From the NCBI GenBank assembly GCA_022822545.1, contig JAJEBE010000003.1, positions 23,776 through 87,775 on the forward strand: DNA of 64,000 nucleotides. The letters are read 5' to 3'. The position numbers and the translations under genes are program-made. Below, piece by piece: positions 1 to 7,992 of this stretch (position 1 is its first letter; every line of letters begins with the position of its first letter). The notes under the pieces are model-generated. The model did no database searches. It was not told the origin of the DNA and saw only the letters and a list, made by a program, of their open reading frames with translations. The stretch is from Anaerolineae bacterium. Lineage in GTDB: Bacteria; Chloroflexota; Anaerolineae; Aggregatilineales; Phototrophicaceae.

Positions 1-190
1 GCGGCCGGTCGATGATGTAGGCGTAAAGCCGACTGTTCATCCAGGTTTCGACGACAATATCCGGTTCGTGGCTGAGCGAGGTCAGGCTGGCTTCGCGGCG
101 GGCGCTGGCGGATTTGACATCCTGCGCCTCACGAAAGCGCTGTTTGATCAAGTCTGCGCAGGGGTGCGGCACATCGACTATCTTTCTCAC
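1..190 (-). CDS. Hypothetical protein, 3' end beyond window
   Basis: An open frame runs on the minus strand from a GTG at 188-190 to the window edge, giving about 63 codons. It starts MRKIVDVPHPCADLIKQRF and continues with a plausible mixed composition, including a stretch reading LSHEPDIVVETWMNSRL. I recognise no family from this fragment. The start is chosen because a consensus promoter (205-234) would begin transcription only about 8 bases upstream, so the mRNA would be nearly leaderless. The ATG at 201-203 is in another frame and soon reaches a stop. The fragment could also be a longer frame read through from upstream, because the frame stays open behind the GTG. Confidence 0.4.
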   Translation of the reverse strand, partial: MRKIVDVPHPCADLIKQRFREAQDVKSASARREASLTSLSHEPDIVVETWMNSRLYAYIIDRP

Positions 191-204
191 CGGCGAACGG
201 CATG

Positions 205-234
205 ATAATAGAAGCAGAGCGGGAGCTTTGTCAA
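205..234 (-). promoter_or_regulatory. Sigma-70-type promoter for the left-edge gene
   Basis: On the minus strand there is TTGACA (229-234), an 18-base spacer and TATTAT (205-210), one base from consensus in the -10 box. The predicted transcript start near 198 lies only about 8 bases from the GTG at 190, with no Shine-Dalgarno between them. Confidence 0.6.
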
Positions 235-257
235 ATGCGCGGCGCGGTTCGAATGTC

Positions 258-286
258 TTGCAATCGCGAAAGACTTGCGCTAAACT
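258..286 (+). promoter_or_regulatory. Promoter of tRNA-Val
   Basis: TTGCAA (258-263), a 17-base spacer and TAAACT (281-286) lie 12 bases upstream of the tRNA 5' end. Spacing and position fit a dedicated sigma-70-type tRNA promoter. Confidence 0.55.
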
Positions 287-298
287 TGGGGTTGATAT

Positions 299-371
299 GG
301 GCCGTTAGCTCAACTGGCAGAGCGCCTCGTTGACGTCGAGGAGGTTACAGGTTCGAGTCCTGTACAGCCCA
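299..371 (+). tRNA. tRNA-Val (anticodon GAC)
   Basis: The 73-base cloverleaf can be folded by hand. The acceptor stem is 299-305 with 364-370. The D stem is GCTC/GAGC. The anticodon stem is CCTCG/CGAGG around loop TTGACGT, giving anticodon GAC, and the T arm is ACAGG-TTCGAGT-CCTGT. The acceptor stem has one C-A mismatch at pair 5-68. The 3' CCA is not fully encoded (the genome reads ACA after the stem), so the end would be added by CCA-transferase. It reads the valine codon GUC, and GUU by wobble. Confidence 0.93.
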
Positions 372-436
372 CAGGAGCAAATCGCATATATGAGCGCGCC
401 GGCATCATTGCCGGTGTTTTATTTCCGCGAGTGGCC

Positions 437-1129
437 TCACATGATGCCGAAGGATTCAAAGGCCTCGACCGTGCCCATGCCGGCCTCGAGCGCTGCCCGC
501 ACTTGATTCTCGCCACGCGCTTTTTCCAGGGCGGCGGTGAAGACGTCGCGTTCCGCGCTTTGCGGCACGATGCAGACGCCATCAATATCGCCGAAGACGA
601 TATCGCCGGGGTCTATTTTGACGCCCTCCATCTCGATCGGACTGCGGTAATCTATGACCCGGCCGCGCGGTCCTTGATCCTGAGCGTAGCCGCCAAAAGA
701 AAATGTGGGAAAGTCCAAGTGAAGAATCTCGTTGGTATCGCGCGAGTAGCCATGCACGACGGCGCCGGCCGCGCCCAGCAAACGGGCGCGCGTGCTCATC
801 AAGCCGCCCCAGAGCGCGTAGGTTGGCGAGGCGCCCGCGCAGATATAGACCTCGTTCGGTTTCATCGTGTCCAGCGCGTGGAACATCAAACCGAAGGGAT
901 TATTGACTTTGTCATCATCGGCGTCATCCACCGCTTCGGCGGTCAGGTCGGCCTCGAGCACGGTCATGGCGCGGCCGATGACCACCATGCCGCTCGCCAG
1001 CGGTTTGATCTGCGGCGGCAGAAACTGATGCAACAAACCGAGTTTGTCCATCACATCGCCGACGACGGCGGGAAACAACTCCTGCCGCGCCAGCACAAAT
1101 AATTCCTCATCCGATTGCCAAAGGGCCAT
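437..1129 (-). CDS. RraA family protein (HMG/CHA aldolase-like)
   Basis: The 230-residue protein belongs to the RraA/dimethylmenaquinone methyltransferase-like fold, which includes 4-hydroxy-4-methyl-2-oxoglutarate aldolases and the RNase E inhibitor RraA. The visible signature is the stretch ARLLGAAGAVVHGYSRDTNE, with the conserved R-D pair that binds substrate and metal in the aldolases. A pre-motif segment, YALWGGLMST, sits before it. A longer frame would start at 1153, but AAGGAG (complement of 1137-1142) sits 8 bases before the ATG at 1129, so I take that start. The gene stands alone with its own promoter at 1174-1202. Whether it is an aldolase or only a structural homologue cannot be told from sequence. 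Confidence 0.8.
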   Translation of the reverse strand: MALWQSDEELFVLARQELFPAVVGDVMDKLGLLHQFLPPQIKPLASGMVVIGRAMTVLEADLTAEAVDDADDDKVNNPFGLMFHALDTMKPNEVYICAGASPTYALWGGLMSTRARLLGAAGAVVHGYSRDTNEILHLDFPTFSFGGYAQDQGPRGRVIDYRSPIEMEGVKIDPGDIVFGDIDGVCIVPQSAERDVFTAALEKARGENQVRAALEAGMGTVEAFESFGIM

Positions 1130-1173
1130 CGCGTCGCTCCTTTGCCGCAGCACAATTGCTTACTCGAATCAGC

Positions 1174-1202
1174 ATTGTAACCTGCGCGGGGGCGATGCAC
1201 AA
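1174..1202 (-). promoter_or_regulatory. Promoter of the RraA-like gene
   Basis: On the minus strand TTGTGC (1197-1202), a 17-base spacer and TACAAT (1174-1179) give a well-formed sigma-70-type promoter, with a predicted 5' leader of about 38 bases before the RraA-like start. Confidence 0.55.
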
Positions 1203-1334
1203 AAGCACAGGGCCTTTCGCAAGGAGCAATCGCTACAAATGACGGCGGCCGACATGCCACAGACTCAGACGAATTATCCGCAAAAACTGCCTAAACTCTG
1301 TGCTTTCTGTGGTTAGAAGAAATGACGCGCCGGT

Positions 1335-1871
1335 CTAGAATTCGATGCCGGCTCGCGCTTTGATGCCGGCGTCAAAAGCATGTTTGAGCTTCACCATTTC
1401 GGTGGCGGTATCGGCGTAGTTGATGAGGGCGGGCGGGGCGTTGCGGCCGGTGATGAGCAGGTGCTGACGCGGCGGTTTGTTCGCGCGCAGCCATTCGATC
1501 ACCGCTTCCGTCTCCAGCCAGCCGAAATCCAGCAAGTAGGTAAACTCATCCAGCGCGACAAGATCGTACTCGTCCGACACGATGGTATGCTGCGCTATCT
1601 CCCAGCCATGGAGAGCGCGGGCTTGTGTTTCATCCAGGTCGCGGCTGGTCCAGGTGAAGCCGTCGCCGGTTTTGATCGGCTCCAGGCCCAGGGCCTTCAA
1701 AGCGCGCACTTCGCCCCATTGCCCGCCTTCGTGTTTGAGAAATTGAATCAAAGCGACTTTCTTTTTGCGCCCCAGCATGCGCAAGATCAGGCCGAAGGCG
1801 GAGGTTGACTTGCCGCGGCCATCGCCGGTGTTGACCAATACCCGACCGCGCCTCGCTTGCCGTTCCGTCAT
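1335..1871 (-). CDS. cobO: Cob(I)yrinic acid a,c-diamide adenosyltransferase
   Basis: The 178-residue CobA/CobO/BtuR-type ATP:corrinoid adenosyltransferase transfers the adenosyl group of ATP to cob(I)alamin or its precursors. The N-terminal P-loop GDGRGKST (about residues 17-24) is the characteristic variant of this family. LVALDEFTYLLDFGW (about 105-120) is the Walker-B-like segment, and LLITGRNAPPALI near 138 is also typical. Length matches the family. Its ATG overlaps the stop of the upstream btuD-like gene (ATGA), so it is the last gene of the riboswitch-controlled corrinoid operon. Imported corrinoid would therefore be adenosylated by a product of the same transcript. Confidence 0.92.
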   Translation of the reverse strand: MTERQARRGRVLVNTGDGRGKSTSAFGLILRMLGRKKKVALIQFLKHEGGQWGEVRALKALGLEPIKTGDGFTWTSRDLDETQARALHGWEIAQHTIVSDEYDLVALDEFTYLLDFGWLETEAVIEWLRANKPPRQHLLITGRNAPPALINYADTATEMVKLKHAFDAGIKARAGIEF

Positions 1872-2875
1872 TCCAGTTGACCTTCCAGCCTGTTCAGGAC
1901 GGCCTCAATCGTTTGGTGCTTCGTGACACTCTCATTGATGCGCAGTTTCCAAATCGGCTCGCGTCCGTTTTGCGCGCGCATGACCACGATCTTGCCGGGC
2001 TCGTTATTCAGGGCGAAGCCGGCGCGTCTGACAGCGCGGCGCATCCAGGCGGTCTCTTCGCTGTCGCCGGCGACATGGATGGCTCGTCCGCCGGGCGGAT
2101 CGAGAAAGAAGCCGCCACGCCGCTGATCGAAGCGGACGCCATCGGCGCGGAATGTCTCGCTGAGGCGGCCATCCAGCACTAGATCTTCCGGCGCGCCGAC
2201 GGTGATGCCAGCGGGGCTCATCAGCCAGAGACGGTCGCAACTGCGCAAGGCCAGATCAAGATCGTGCGTGGAGACCAGAATCGCGCGCTGCTGCGAATGC
2301 GCCAGCCGCTTCAGCAGGGACATCGTTTCGATCCGGCGGGGCAAGTCCAGGTAGGCGGTTGGTTCATCGAGCAGCATGATCTGGCTTTCTTGCGCCAATG
2401 CTCGCGCGATCAGCAGTTTTTGACGCTGTCCATCGCTTAACTCCGCCAACGCTTGCTCGGCCAGATCTTCGCCTTTAACCGCGCGCAGCGCCGCCGCGAC
2501 TTTGCTGTGGTCCTCAGGAGTCATTCGCCCGAGCCAATCGGTATGCGGGTGCCGGCCCAGGGCAACCAGCCCGTAGCCGGTCATCAGCATCGGCGGCGGC
2601 AGGGCCGTCAGGACCATGCTTAGGTGGCGCGCCAGCTCACCTGGTTTCAGGTTCGCGATGTCACTGCCCGAAATAAGCACTTGACCGGCCAGTGGCTTCC
2701 GCACACCGGCCAGCGTGCGCAGCAGCGTTGACTTGCCGATGCCGTTTGGTCCCAGCAAGCCGACCAGCTTTCCGCGTTGCAAGCGCAACTCAAGACCATG
2801 CCCCAACCGAAGATCGCTTTTGCCGCGACGCCGATAGCCAATGGCGAGAGCGCGCGTTTCCAGTGGTGGCGTCAT
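1868..2875 (-). CDS. btuD: Corrinoid/siderophore ABC transporter ATPase
   Basis: The 335-residue protein has a FecE/BtuD-type ATP-binding cassette in its first 250 residues. It shows Walker A GPNGIGKST, signature LSDGQRQKL, Walker B IMLLDEPTAYLD and the H-loop STHDLD. The remaining 80 residues form an extra C-terminal domain ending in a leucine- and charge-rich tail, which simple FecE proteins lack; its role is unknown. A much longer in-frame ORF extends upstream to 4330, but it is a shadow of the permease gene. The ATG at 2875 overlaps the permease stop (ATGA) and gives a normal N-terminus. Cobalamin is the likely substrate, given the riboswitch and cobO. Confidence 0.88.
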   Translation of the reverse strand: MTPPLETRALAIGYRRRGKSDLRLGHGLELRLQRGKLVGLLGPNGIGKSTLLRTLAGVRKPLAGQVLISGSDIANLKPGELARHLSMVLTALPPPMLMTGYGLVALGRHPHTDWLGRMTPEDHSKVAAALRAVKGEDLAEQALAELSDGQRQKLLIARALAQESQIMLLDEPTAYLDLPRRIETMSLLKRLAHSQQRAILVSTHDLDLALRSCDRLWLMSPAGITVGAPEDLVLDGRLSETFRADGVRFDQRRGGFFLDPPGGRAIHVAGDSEETAWMRRAVRRAGFALNNEPGKIVVMRAQNGREPIWKLRINESVTKHQTIEAVLNRLEGQLE

Positions 2876-4035
2876 AACTTGCCTCGCGCCTGACGCAGCA
2901 GGACCAGCATCACCACCGGCGCGCCGAGGAAGGCGGTGACCACATTGAGGGGGAGCACCAGATTGTTGCCCGGCAATTCGGCGATGATGGCGGCGCAGAG
3001 CGCCACGCAAGCGCCAGCCAGGCAGGCGCCCGGCAGCAGCAGTCGATGATCGGAACTGCCCAGCAAGCCGCGGCTGAGATGCGGCACGGCGATGCCGATA
3101 AAGGCGATGGGACCGCAGAAGGCGGTCACCGCGCTGACCAGCAGGGCGGTTGCCAGTACGATGCCGATGCGCGCCCGCTTGAGATTGATGCCGAGGCTGC
3201 GCGCATAATCTTCGCCGAGCAGCAAGCCATTCAGGGGCTTGACGAGCGCGGCTGCTAGCAGCAAGCCAGCGACGACAAATGCCGCGAGTATCGGTAGTTG
3301 CGCGCTTGTGACGCCGCTGAAGGAGCCGAAAGTCCAGTTGATGTAGGCTTGTATCCGCTCCGGCAAGGCGAAATAAAGCAGCAGGCTGACCAGCGCGCCG
3401 ACGAAGTAGCCGAACATCAAGCCGAGGATCAGCAGCGTCACGCTGCTGCGGACGCGGACGGCGACCAGGAGCACCAAGGTCATCGTCAGCGCGGCGCCGG
3501 CCCCGGCGGCAGTCGTCAAAAGCAGGTCGCCAGCCAAGCCCAAGCCAGCCAGCAGCGCGCCACCGACCGCGCCCGAACCCAGCACGACCAGCGCCACACC
3601 CAGGCTCGCGCCGGACGAAACCCCCAAGACAAAAGGCTCCGCCAATGGATTGCGAAAATAGGTTTGCATCAGCAAGCCGCTGACGCCGAGGGCCATGCCC
3701 GCCAGCGCGGCGGTTGCCGTCTTGGGCAGGCGGAACTTGAGCACGATATTCGTCCAGGACAGGTGATCGGCCTCGCCGCCCAGCAGGATCGTCAGGATCT
3801 GCTCCGGCGGTATTGAAGCCGAGCCGAGAGCCAGATTCAGCAGCAGAAGCAGGCCCAGCGCGACGAACAGGGCGACCAGCAAGAGTGGTCTGGCGCCGGC
3901 GAATTCTCGTCCGCCGATGCCGATCCAAGTCCATAGATATCGCTCCGATTGCGCTGTGAGCGAGTGGCGCGTCCTTGTCCAATCGCCGCGCAGGCTTGCC
4001 CCGCTCAAGGCGGGTTTGTCCGCCAGTTGCGACAT
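2872..4035 (-). CDS. btuC: Corrinoid ABC transporter permease (FecCD/BtuC family)
   Basis: The 387-residue protein is an integral membrane permease of the FecCD family, with about ten hydrophobic segments starting near residue 50. Conserved features seen include the cytoplasmic coupling region GEDYARSLGINLKRAR and the late motif CGPIAFIGIAVPHLSR, both standard in BtuC/FhuB. The roughly 45 N-terminal residues before the first membrane segment are longer than usual and polar. The start ATG overlaps the stop of the binding-protein gene by one base (TAATG), indicating translational coupling. With its neighbours it forms an importer for corrinoid, or less likely siderophore. Confidence 0.92.
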   Translation of the reverse strand: MSQLADKPALSGASLRGDWTRTRHSLTAQSERYLWTWIGIGGREFAGARPLLLVALFVALGLLLLLNLALGSASIPPEQILTILLGGEADHLSWTNIVLKFRLPKTATAALAGMALGVSGLLMQTYFRNPLAEPFVLGVSSGASLGVALVVLGSGAVGGALLAGLGLAGDLLLTTAAGAGAALTMTLVLLVAVRVRSSVTLLILGLMFGYFVGALVSLLLYFALPERIQAYINWTFGSFSGVTSAQLPILAAFVVAGLLLAAALVKPLNGLLLGEDYARSLGINLKRARIGIVLATALLVSAVTAFCGPIAFIGIAVPHLSRGLLGSSDHRLLLPGACLAGACVALCAAIIAELPGNNLVLPLNVVTAFLGAPVVMLVLLRQARGKL

Positions 4036-5228
4036 TACTCGACCGCCAATCGCTGATAAAAGGCGAAGTCGCGCTCGGGCAGCAAATCGGGATGAAAGAT
4101 CGCCAGCAGGTCGGCCAGCACCAGATGCGGATTGGTCGCGCCCGATTCGTAATAATTGTTGCCGCCGTTGGCGTTCTCATCGCGATTGTTGTTCCAGATA
4201 TTGCCATTCTGATAGGCGGCGAAGTCACCGAAGCGGCTGTCCAGCGCGAGCAGGTCAGCGCCGGCATAGACGCCGAAGGTCTCGACCAGCCAGATATCCG
4301 CCTCCAGGCCGCCATCGTAGACGACTTCAAAGCTCAAACCCTGGCTCGCCATCGAGCCTTCTTCGGCCAGCAGCAACTCGCCGCCGGCATCGCGAATCAA
4401 CTGCCCGATGTAGGTATCGCCGCCGGGGATAAACCAGGCATCGGCATAACCCAGGAAGGCGTTGGTCAAGACCTTTGGCCGCTGGGCCTCGCTCAGATCA
4501 GCAGCCAGGGTCTTCACCGCCTCATAAGCCGCCGCGATATCGGCGTAGACTTCGTTGGCCCGCGCTTCCTGATTGTAGAAGAGCGCGGTGAACTTGAGCC
4601 ACTCCGCCCGCCCCAGCGGGGACAATTCGCGCCAACTGGCATCCAATGCGGTGAATAGGCCCGCCTCAAGCAGGACGGGGTGGGCATCCGTGGCCGGATT
4701 GAAGCCGTAGCTCAAGACCAAATCGGGGTCCAGCTCCAGCACGCGTTCGATGTTGATCTCGGCGCCGAAACCGACCTCAGCCACATCGCCCGCGGCGACC
4801 ATATCGGTCACTTCCGGCGTGCTGATATAGAATCCGCTATCGACGCCGATCAGCTGATCCAGCAGGTCGAGTTGAGACAAGGCAGGCAGTTGCGTGGTCG
4901 AGAGCGCGATCAAATTGCCGGCCGGCACCTCGATGAACTGCGCGCCCGCGGCGAAGTCTTCGGCGGGCGGCATGGGACTGCCGCATTGCACGAGCACGTA
5001 ACTGAACTCCGGCGCGCCGTCAAAAGCATCGGAGACGCTGACCACTTTGTAGTGATTGAAGTATTGGACCGTGAAGCGGGCGGCGTCGACGATTGCCGCC
5101 TTCTGCGGGAAATAATCGATATCTTCCGAGAAGTCAGTGACGCAGCCGTCAGTCAGATTGACTTCCTGCGCTTGAAGTGAATAGAGATTCGCTAGCAGAA
5201 TAACGAGAACCAGCAGCTTGAATTTCAT
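4035..5228 (-). CDS. btuF: Corrinoid ABC transporter substrate-binding protein
   Basis: The protein has 397 residues, with a signal peptide (MKFKLLVLVILLANLYSLQA) and then a periplasmic-binding-protein type 2 domain of the BtuF/FepB class. Segments such as RVLELDPDLVLSYGFNP and ADIWLVETFGVYAGADLLAL fit the two lobes. There is no lipobox cysteine after the signal. An upstream in-frame start at 5324 also has a GGGAG ahead of it. However, the transcription terminator at 5281-5307 lies inside that extension, and AAAGGAGGGA immediately precedes the ATG at 5228, so 5228 is preferred. The gene is first in the riboswitch operon and hands corrinoid to BtuCD. Confidence 0.88.
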   Translation of the reverse strand: MKFKLLVLVILLANLYSLQAQEVNLTDGCVTDFSEDIDYFPQKAAIVDAARFTVQYFNHYKVVSVSDAFDGAPEFSYVLVQCGSPMPPAEDFAAGAQFIEVPAGNLIALSTTQLPALSQLDLLDQLIGVDSGFYISTPEVTDMVAAGDVAEVGFGAEINIERVLELDPDLVLSYGFNPATDAHPVLLEAGLFTALDASWRELSPLGRAEWLKFTALFYNQEARANEVYADIAAAYEAVKTLAADLSEAQRPKVLTNAFLGYADAWFIPGGDTYIGQLIRDAGGELLLAEEGSMASQGLSFEVVYDGGLEADIWLVETFGVYAGADLLALDSRFGDFAAYQNGNIWNNNRDENANGGNNYYESGATNPHLVLADLLAIFHPDLLPERDFAFYQRLAVE

Positions 5229-5280
5229 TTGAGTCCCTCCTTTTGGACTTAGGAGGAAACGGGGCTGATACGCGCCCAGA

Positions 5281-5307
5281 AAAAATGCCCGCCGGTATGG
5301 GCGAGCA
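5281..5307 (-). terminator. Riboswitch-linked intrinsic terminator
   Basis: On the minus strand GCTCGCC (5301-5307), a 6-base loop and GGCGGGC (5288-5294) form a 7-bp hairpin with one G-U pair, followed by a run of six T (5281-5286). It lies between the cobalamin riboswitch and the btuF start, so it is the likely expression platform. The CGAGCA just upstream (5325-5330) can pair with TGCTCG (5303-5308) and would disrupt the 5' arm, making it a candidate antiterminator. Confidence 0.75.
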
Positions 5308-5359
5308 AGGGTTTTGCGTACCATGCTCGTCTCCCTTTTGACGCGAAAGATTTACGAGC

Positions 5360-5485
5360 TAAGTCTCAGGCAGGCATTCGGACTTCTGGCTGCTGGCCAG
5401 TTACCGCTGCGCGACAGTGTCGGACTTTCACCGACTTCCCCATTTACGCGTCCGACATCCGGGTTCAGACGCGCCTGAGTCTTAG
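5360..5485 (-). promoter_or_regulatory. Cobalamin riboswitch
   Basis: On the minus strand the element opens and closes with a long P1 stem, TAAGACTCAGGC paired with GCCTGAGACTTA. Inside are the conserved core GGGAAGTCGGTGAAAGTCCG, the CGCGCAGCGGTAA segment, and a degenerate B12 box leading into GCCTGCC. These are the hallmarks of the cobalamin aptamer. It lies upstream of a terminator and the btuFCD-cobO operon, so bound cobalamin should promote termination and lower corrinoid import. Confidence 0.93.
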
Positions 5486-5527
5486 AATATGTAAGTCATG
5501 CAAGCCTAACACGGCTGGCGCGGTATG

Positions 5528-5818
5528 TCAAATGCGGCGGGATTGCCGCCTCTTGTCCAAGCCGATAAGCAACAGCGGCAAGACGACAAGGCCGATGACA
5601 GAGGCGATTAGGAGCGGCAGATCCTGCGCGATGACATTGAGCAGGAAGAGGACCGCCAGCGCCAACAGAAAAAATGCCAGCAACATCGCCGCGCCGCCCT
5701 TGATGCGATAATTTCTTTCGAGCGGTATCTCCTTATCGCGCAGGATGAGGAAGACGGCCGGCATCAAGCTGACGCCGGCGAAAAGACTGATGGCGGAGAT
5801 CAGCGCATTCTCGTCCAT
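5528..5818 (-). CDS. Small membrane protein of unknown function
   Basis: The 96-residue protein has three hydrophobic segments, at about residues 7-26, 42-62 and 68-86, and ends in a short basic tail (DKRRQSRRI). I recognise no family. The ATG at 5818 lies 10 bases after the stop of the Gfo/Idh/MocA gene, so it is probably the last gene of a three-gene transcript with the aldo/keto reductase and that oxidoreductase. Only a weak purine-rich ribosome site is visible, which fits translation coupled to the gene upstream. Confidence 0.6.
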   Translation of the reverse strand: MDENALISAISLFAGVSLMPAVFLILRDKEIPLERNYRIKGGAAMLLAFFLLALAVLFLLNVIAQDLPLLIASVIGLVVLPLLLIGLDKRRQSRRI

Positions 5819-5828
5819 CGGCGGGTGG

Positions 5829-6818
5829 TCAGCCCTCGCCAGGATAACGCAGGCCCCAGCTCGCGCGCATTCGGTCCAGCGTTTCCATCATCGCCAGCGT
5901 TTCGTCCAGGGGCATCACATCGCTCTCGGTTTTGCCGGCGCGGATGTACCTGCCAACGGCCGCCGCTTCGTATTGGAAGCCTTCGCCCTCCCGGTCATAG
6001 CGGAATGTTTCCGGCTCCCTGCCGGCCACAGCGACCGTCAATTCGTAGGGCGCCCACCAATTTGACATGGAGATAATTCCATTGGCGCCAATGATGCGCG
6101 CCTCATGCGGCGTGCTAAGCCGAATCGCGGTGGTGATGGTCGCCATTTGGTAGTCGCTGTACTTGAAGACCGAGACCGAGAGCTCGTCCACGCCGGTGCT
6201 GCCCAGCGTCACTTGCGATGCGATCTCGCGCGGCTGCTCGCCATAGACCATTGACGCCAATTGCACACAATAGCAGCCAACGTCCAGCAAGGCGCCTCCC
6301 GCCAGCGCCGGGTTATATGTCCGGCTATCCGGCACAATGCTGCCGGTGCGGTAGCCGAAGTCGGCTTGCACGAGCATCACATCGCCGATGACCTTGCTGG
6401 CCAGCAGCTCGCGCAGCTTCGCCATGGCGGGGAAGAAGCGCGTCCAGAAGGCCTCCATCAAGAAGCGATCATTAGCGCGCGCGCAATCGATCATTCGCTT
6501 GGCTTCGGCCGCGTTGACCGCGAAGGGCTTTTCGCAAAGCACATGTTTGCCCGCTTCCAGGCACATGATCGTTTGTGGCAAGTGATGCGTATGTGGCGTG
6601 CCGATGTAGGCGACATCGACCTCCGGATCATTCGCAAGCTCTTCATAACTGCCGTAGCGCTTGGTTGCCCCATATTCAGCGCCGAAGGCATCGGCTTTGC
6701 TTTGCGAGCGTGACGCCACTGCGTAGATCTCAGCGCTCGGCTCCAGCCGCAAACCGTTGGAGAACCTGCGCGCGATGCTTCCCAGCCCGATCAAACCCCA
6801 GCGGATCTTGTCGCTCAT
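5829..6818 (-). CDS. Gfo/Idh/MocA family oxidoreductase
   Basis: The 329-residue NAD(P)-dependent sugar or cyclitol dehydrogenase has an N-terminal Rossmann fold, WGLIGLGSIARRFSNGL. The family signature VLCEKPFAVNAAEAKRMI contains the catalytic lysine of the EKP motif. A C-terminal substrate domain includes the typical GGALLDVGCYCVQLASMV. Its ATG overlaps the stop of the aldo/keto reductase gene (ATGA), so the two are co-translated and probably act on related sugar substrates. The exact substrate cannot be inferred. Confidence 0.88.
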   Translation of the reverse strand: MSDKIRWGLIGLGSIARRFSNGLRLEPSAEIYAVASRSQSKADAFGAEYGATKRYGSYEELANDPEVDVAYIGTPHTHHLPQTIMCLEAGKHVLCEKPFAVNAAEAKRMIDCARANDRFLMEAFWTRFFPAMAKLRELLASKVIGDVMLVQADFGYRTGSIVPDSRTYNPALAGGALLDVGCYCVQLASMVYGEQPREIASQVTLGSTGVDELSVSVFKYSDYQMATITTAIRLSTPHEARIIGANGIISMSNWWAPYELTVAVAGREPETFRYDREGEGFQYEAAAVGRYIRAGKTESDVMPLDETLAMMETLDRMRASWGLRYPGEG

Positions 6819-7792
6819 ACCGGTTTCTCCTCCGTCTTCAACTCCAGCCAGGCGATTTCAGCCGCGCTCAATTCGATATCGGCCGCGGCGGCATTTTCCG
6901 CAATCTGGTCGATTTCCCAATTGGCGATGATGGCGTGATAGCGCGGGTTGTTGCTCAATACGTATGCGACCGAGAGCTGCGCCGGCGAGACGCCTTTGTC
7001 CGCCGCCAACTCCAGCACGCGGTCCAGCCGCTGGAAGTTGCTCTCATAAGCGTAAGCGCCGATGGGATTGGTATCCCAATAATCGCTGAAGCTAGCGATG
7101 TTGTCGCGCGTGAACTTGCCGGTCATGAAGCCGCCGGCCAAGCTCGACCAGGTGAAGAGCGATATTTCGTTGGCATCGTACCAGGCGCGGTCGCTTTCGC
7201 CTTGTTCGCCGCTGACGCTGATGCAGCCGGCCCAGGGTTCCTTGACCATCTCAGCCACGCTGAATTGCGGGCTGCTTACGGTGAAGGGCGCCTTGCCATT
7301 GGCGGCCGCGTAGGCGTTGGCGGCGGCGACGCGGTCGGCGCGCCAGTTGGAGCCGCCGTATACCCCGATATGCCCCTTCGACTTGTATCCGTCCAGCACA
7401 TCCACAATCTCGCCGACCGGATAATCGCGATCATCGCGATGCAGCAGGTATAGCTCGACATAATCTGTGCTCAAGCGCTCGAGCGATTCTTCCAGGTCGC
7501 GGCGGATGTACTCCGGCGCGACGCGCTTGGGTTCGCCTTTGTATGGATGGGAGCCCTTGGTCAGGATCAGGACCTCGTCGCGGATGCCGCGGGCTTTGAT
7601 CCAGGCGCCGAGTTCCTTTTCGCAGACGCCCGCGCCGTAGCCATGGGCGGTATCGTAGCTGGTGAAGCCTTGCTCAAACAGCGCATCCAGCAAACGGAAA
7701 TTGCCGTCGCGGTTATCGGCGGTGAGCATGACCGTGCCTTGCAGCAGGCGCGCGACCGGTTTCTTTACGCCGTCAATCTGGTTGTATTTCAT
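6815..7792 (-). CDS. Aldo/keto reductase
   Basis: The 325-residue TIM-barrel oxidoreductase shows all four catalytic residues: the D and Y in FTSYDTAHGYG, the K in LILTKGSHP, and the H in LYLLHRDDRDY. The cofactor end of the barrel includes GVSPAQLSVAYVLSN near the C-terminus. The frame extends upstream to 7822, but the ATG at 7792, preceded by AAAGGA 9 bases away, gives the standard family N-terminus. It is the first gene of a transcript that continues with the Gfo/Idh/MocA oxidoreductase (4-base overlap) and a small membrane protein. The substrate is probably a sugar-derived aldehyde or ketone. Confidence 0.85.
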   Translation of the reverse strand: MKYNQIDGVKKPVARLLQGTVMLTADNRDGNFRLLDALFEQGFTSYDTAHGYGAGVCEKELGAWIKARGIRDEVLILTKGSHPYKGEPKRVAPEYIRRDLEESLERLSTDYVELYLLHRDDRDYPVGEIVDVLDGYKSKGHIGVYGGSNWRADRVAAANAYAAANGKAPFTVSSPQFSVAEMVKEPWAGCISVSGEQGESDRAWYDANEISLFTWSSLAGGFMTGKFTRDNIASFSDYWDTNPIGAYAYESNFQRLDRVLELAADKGVSPAQLSVAYVLSNNPRYHAIIANWEIDQIAENAAAADIELSAAEIAWLELKTEEKPV

Positions 7793-7992
7793 CAGAGGCA
7801 GTCCTTTCTGTACGCGCGCCATTGTAGCGCAATGACCTGCGAAGCGCAGTAGCTCATTCCTCGGCGCGCGGATTTGCCCCGGCGATCTGGCCCGCGGATC
7901 CAGGAGACCAAGGCGTCGATGGGAATCGGGCTGATGCGGTTGCTCAACGACAGAGTACGTTCAACCGCGCCGGGCGGCGCAGCGGGAAGCGT

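Noticed and set aside
1868..4330. One 820-codon frame on the minus strand that could be read as a permease-ATPase fusion
   Set aside because: The upstream 485 codons are an arginine-rich shadow of the permease in another frame. The ATG at 2875 overlaps the permease stop and opens a normal ABC ATPase.
7796..7990. Open frame downstream of ftsK
   Set aside because: It stays open for about 60 codons but has no ATG/GTG start with a ribosome site, and its sequence resembles no protein I know.
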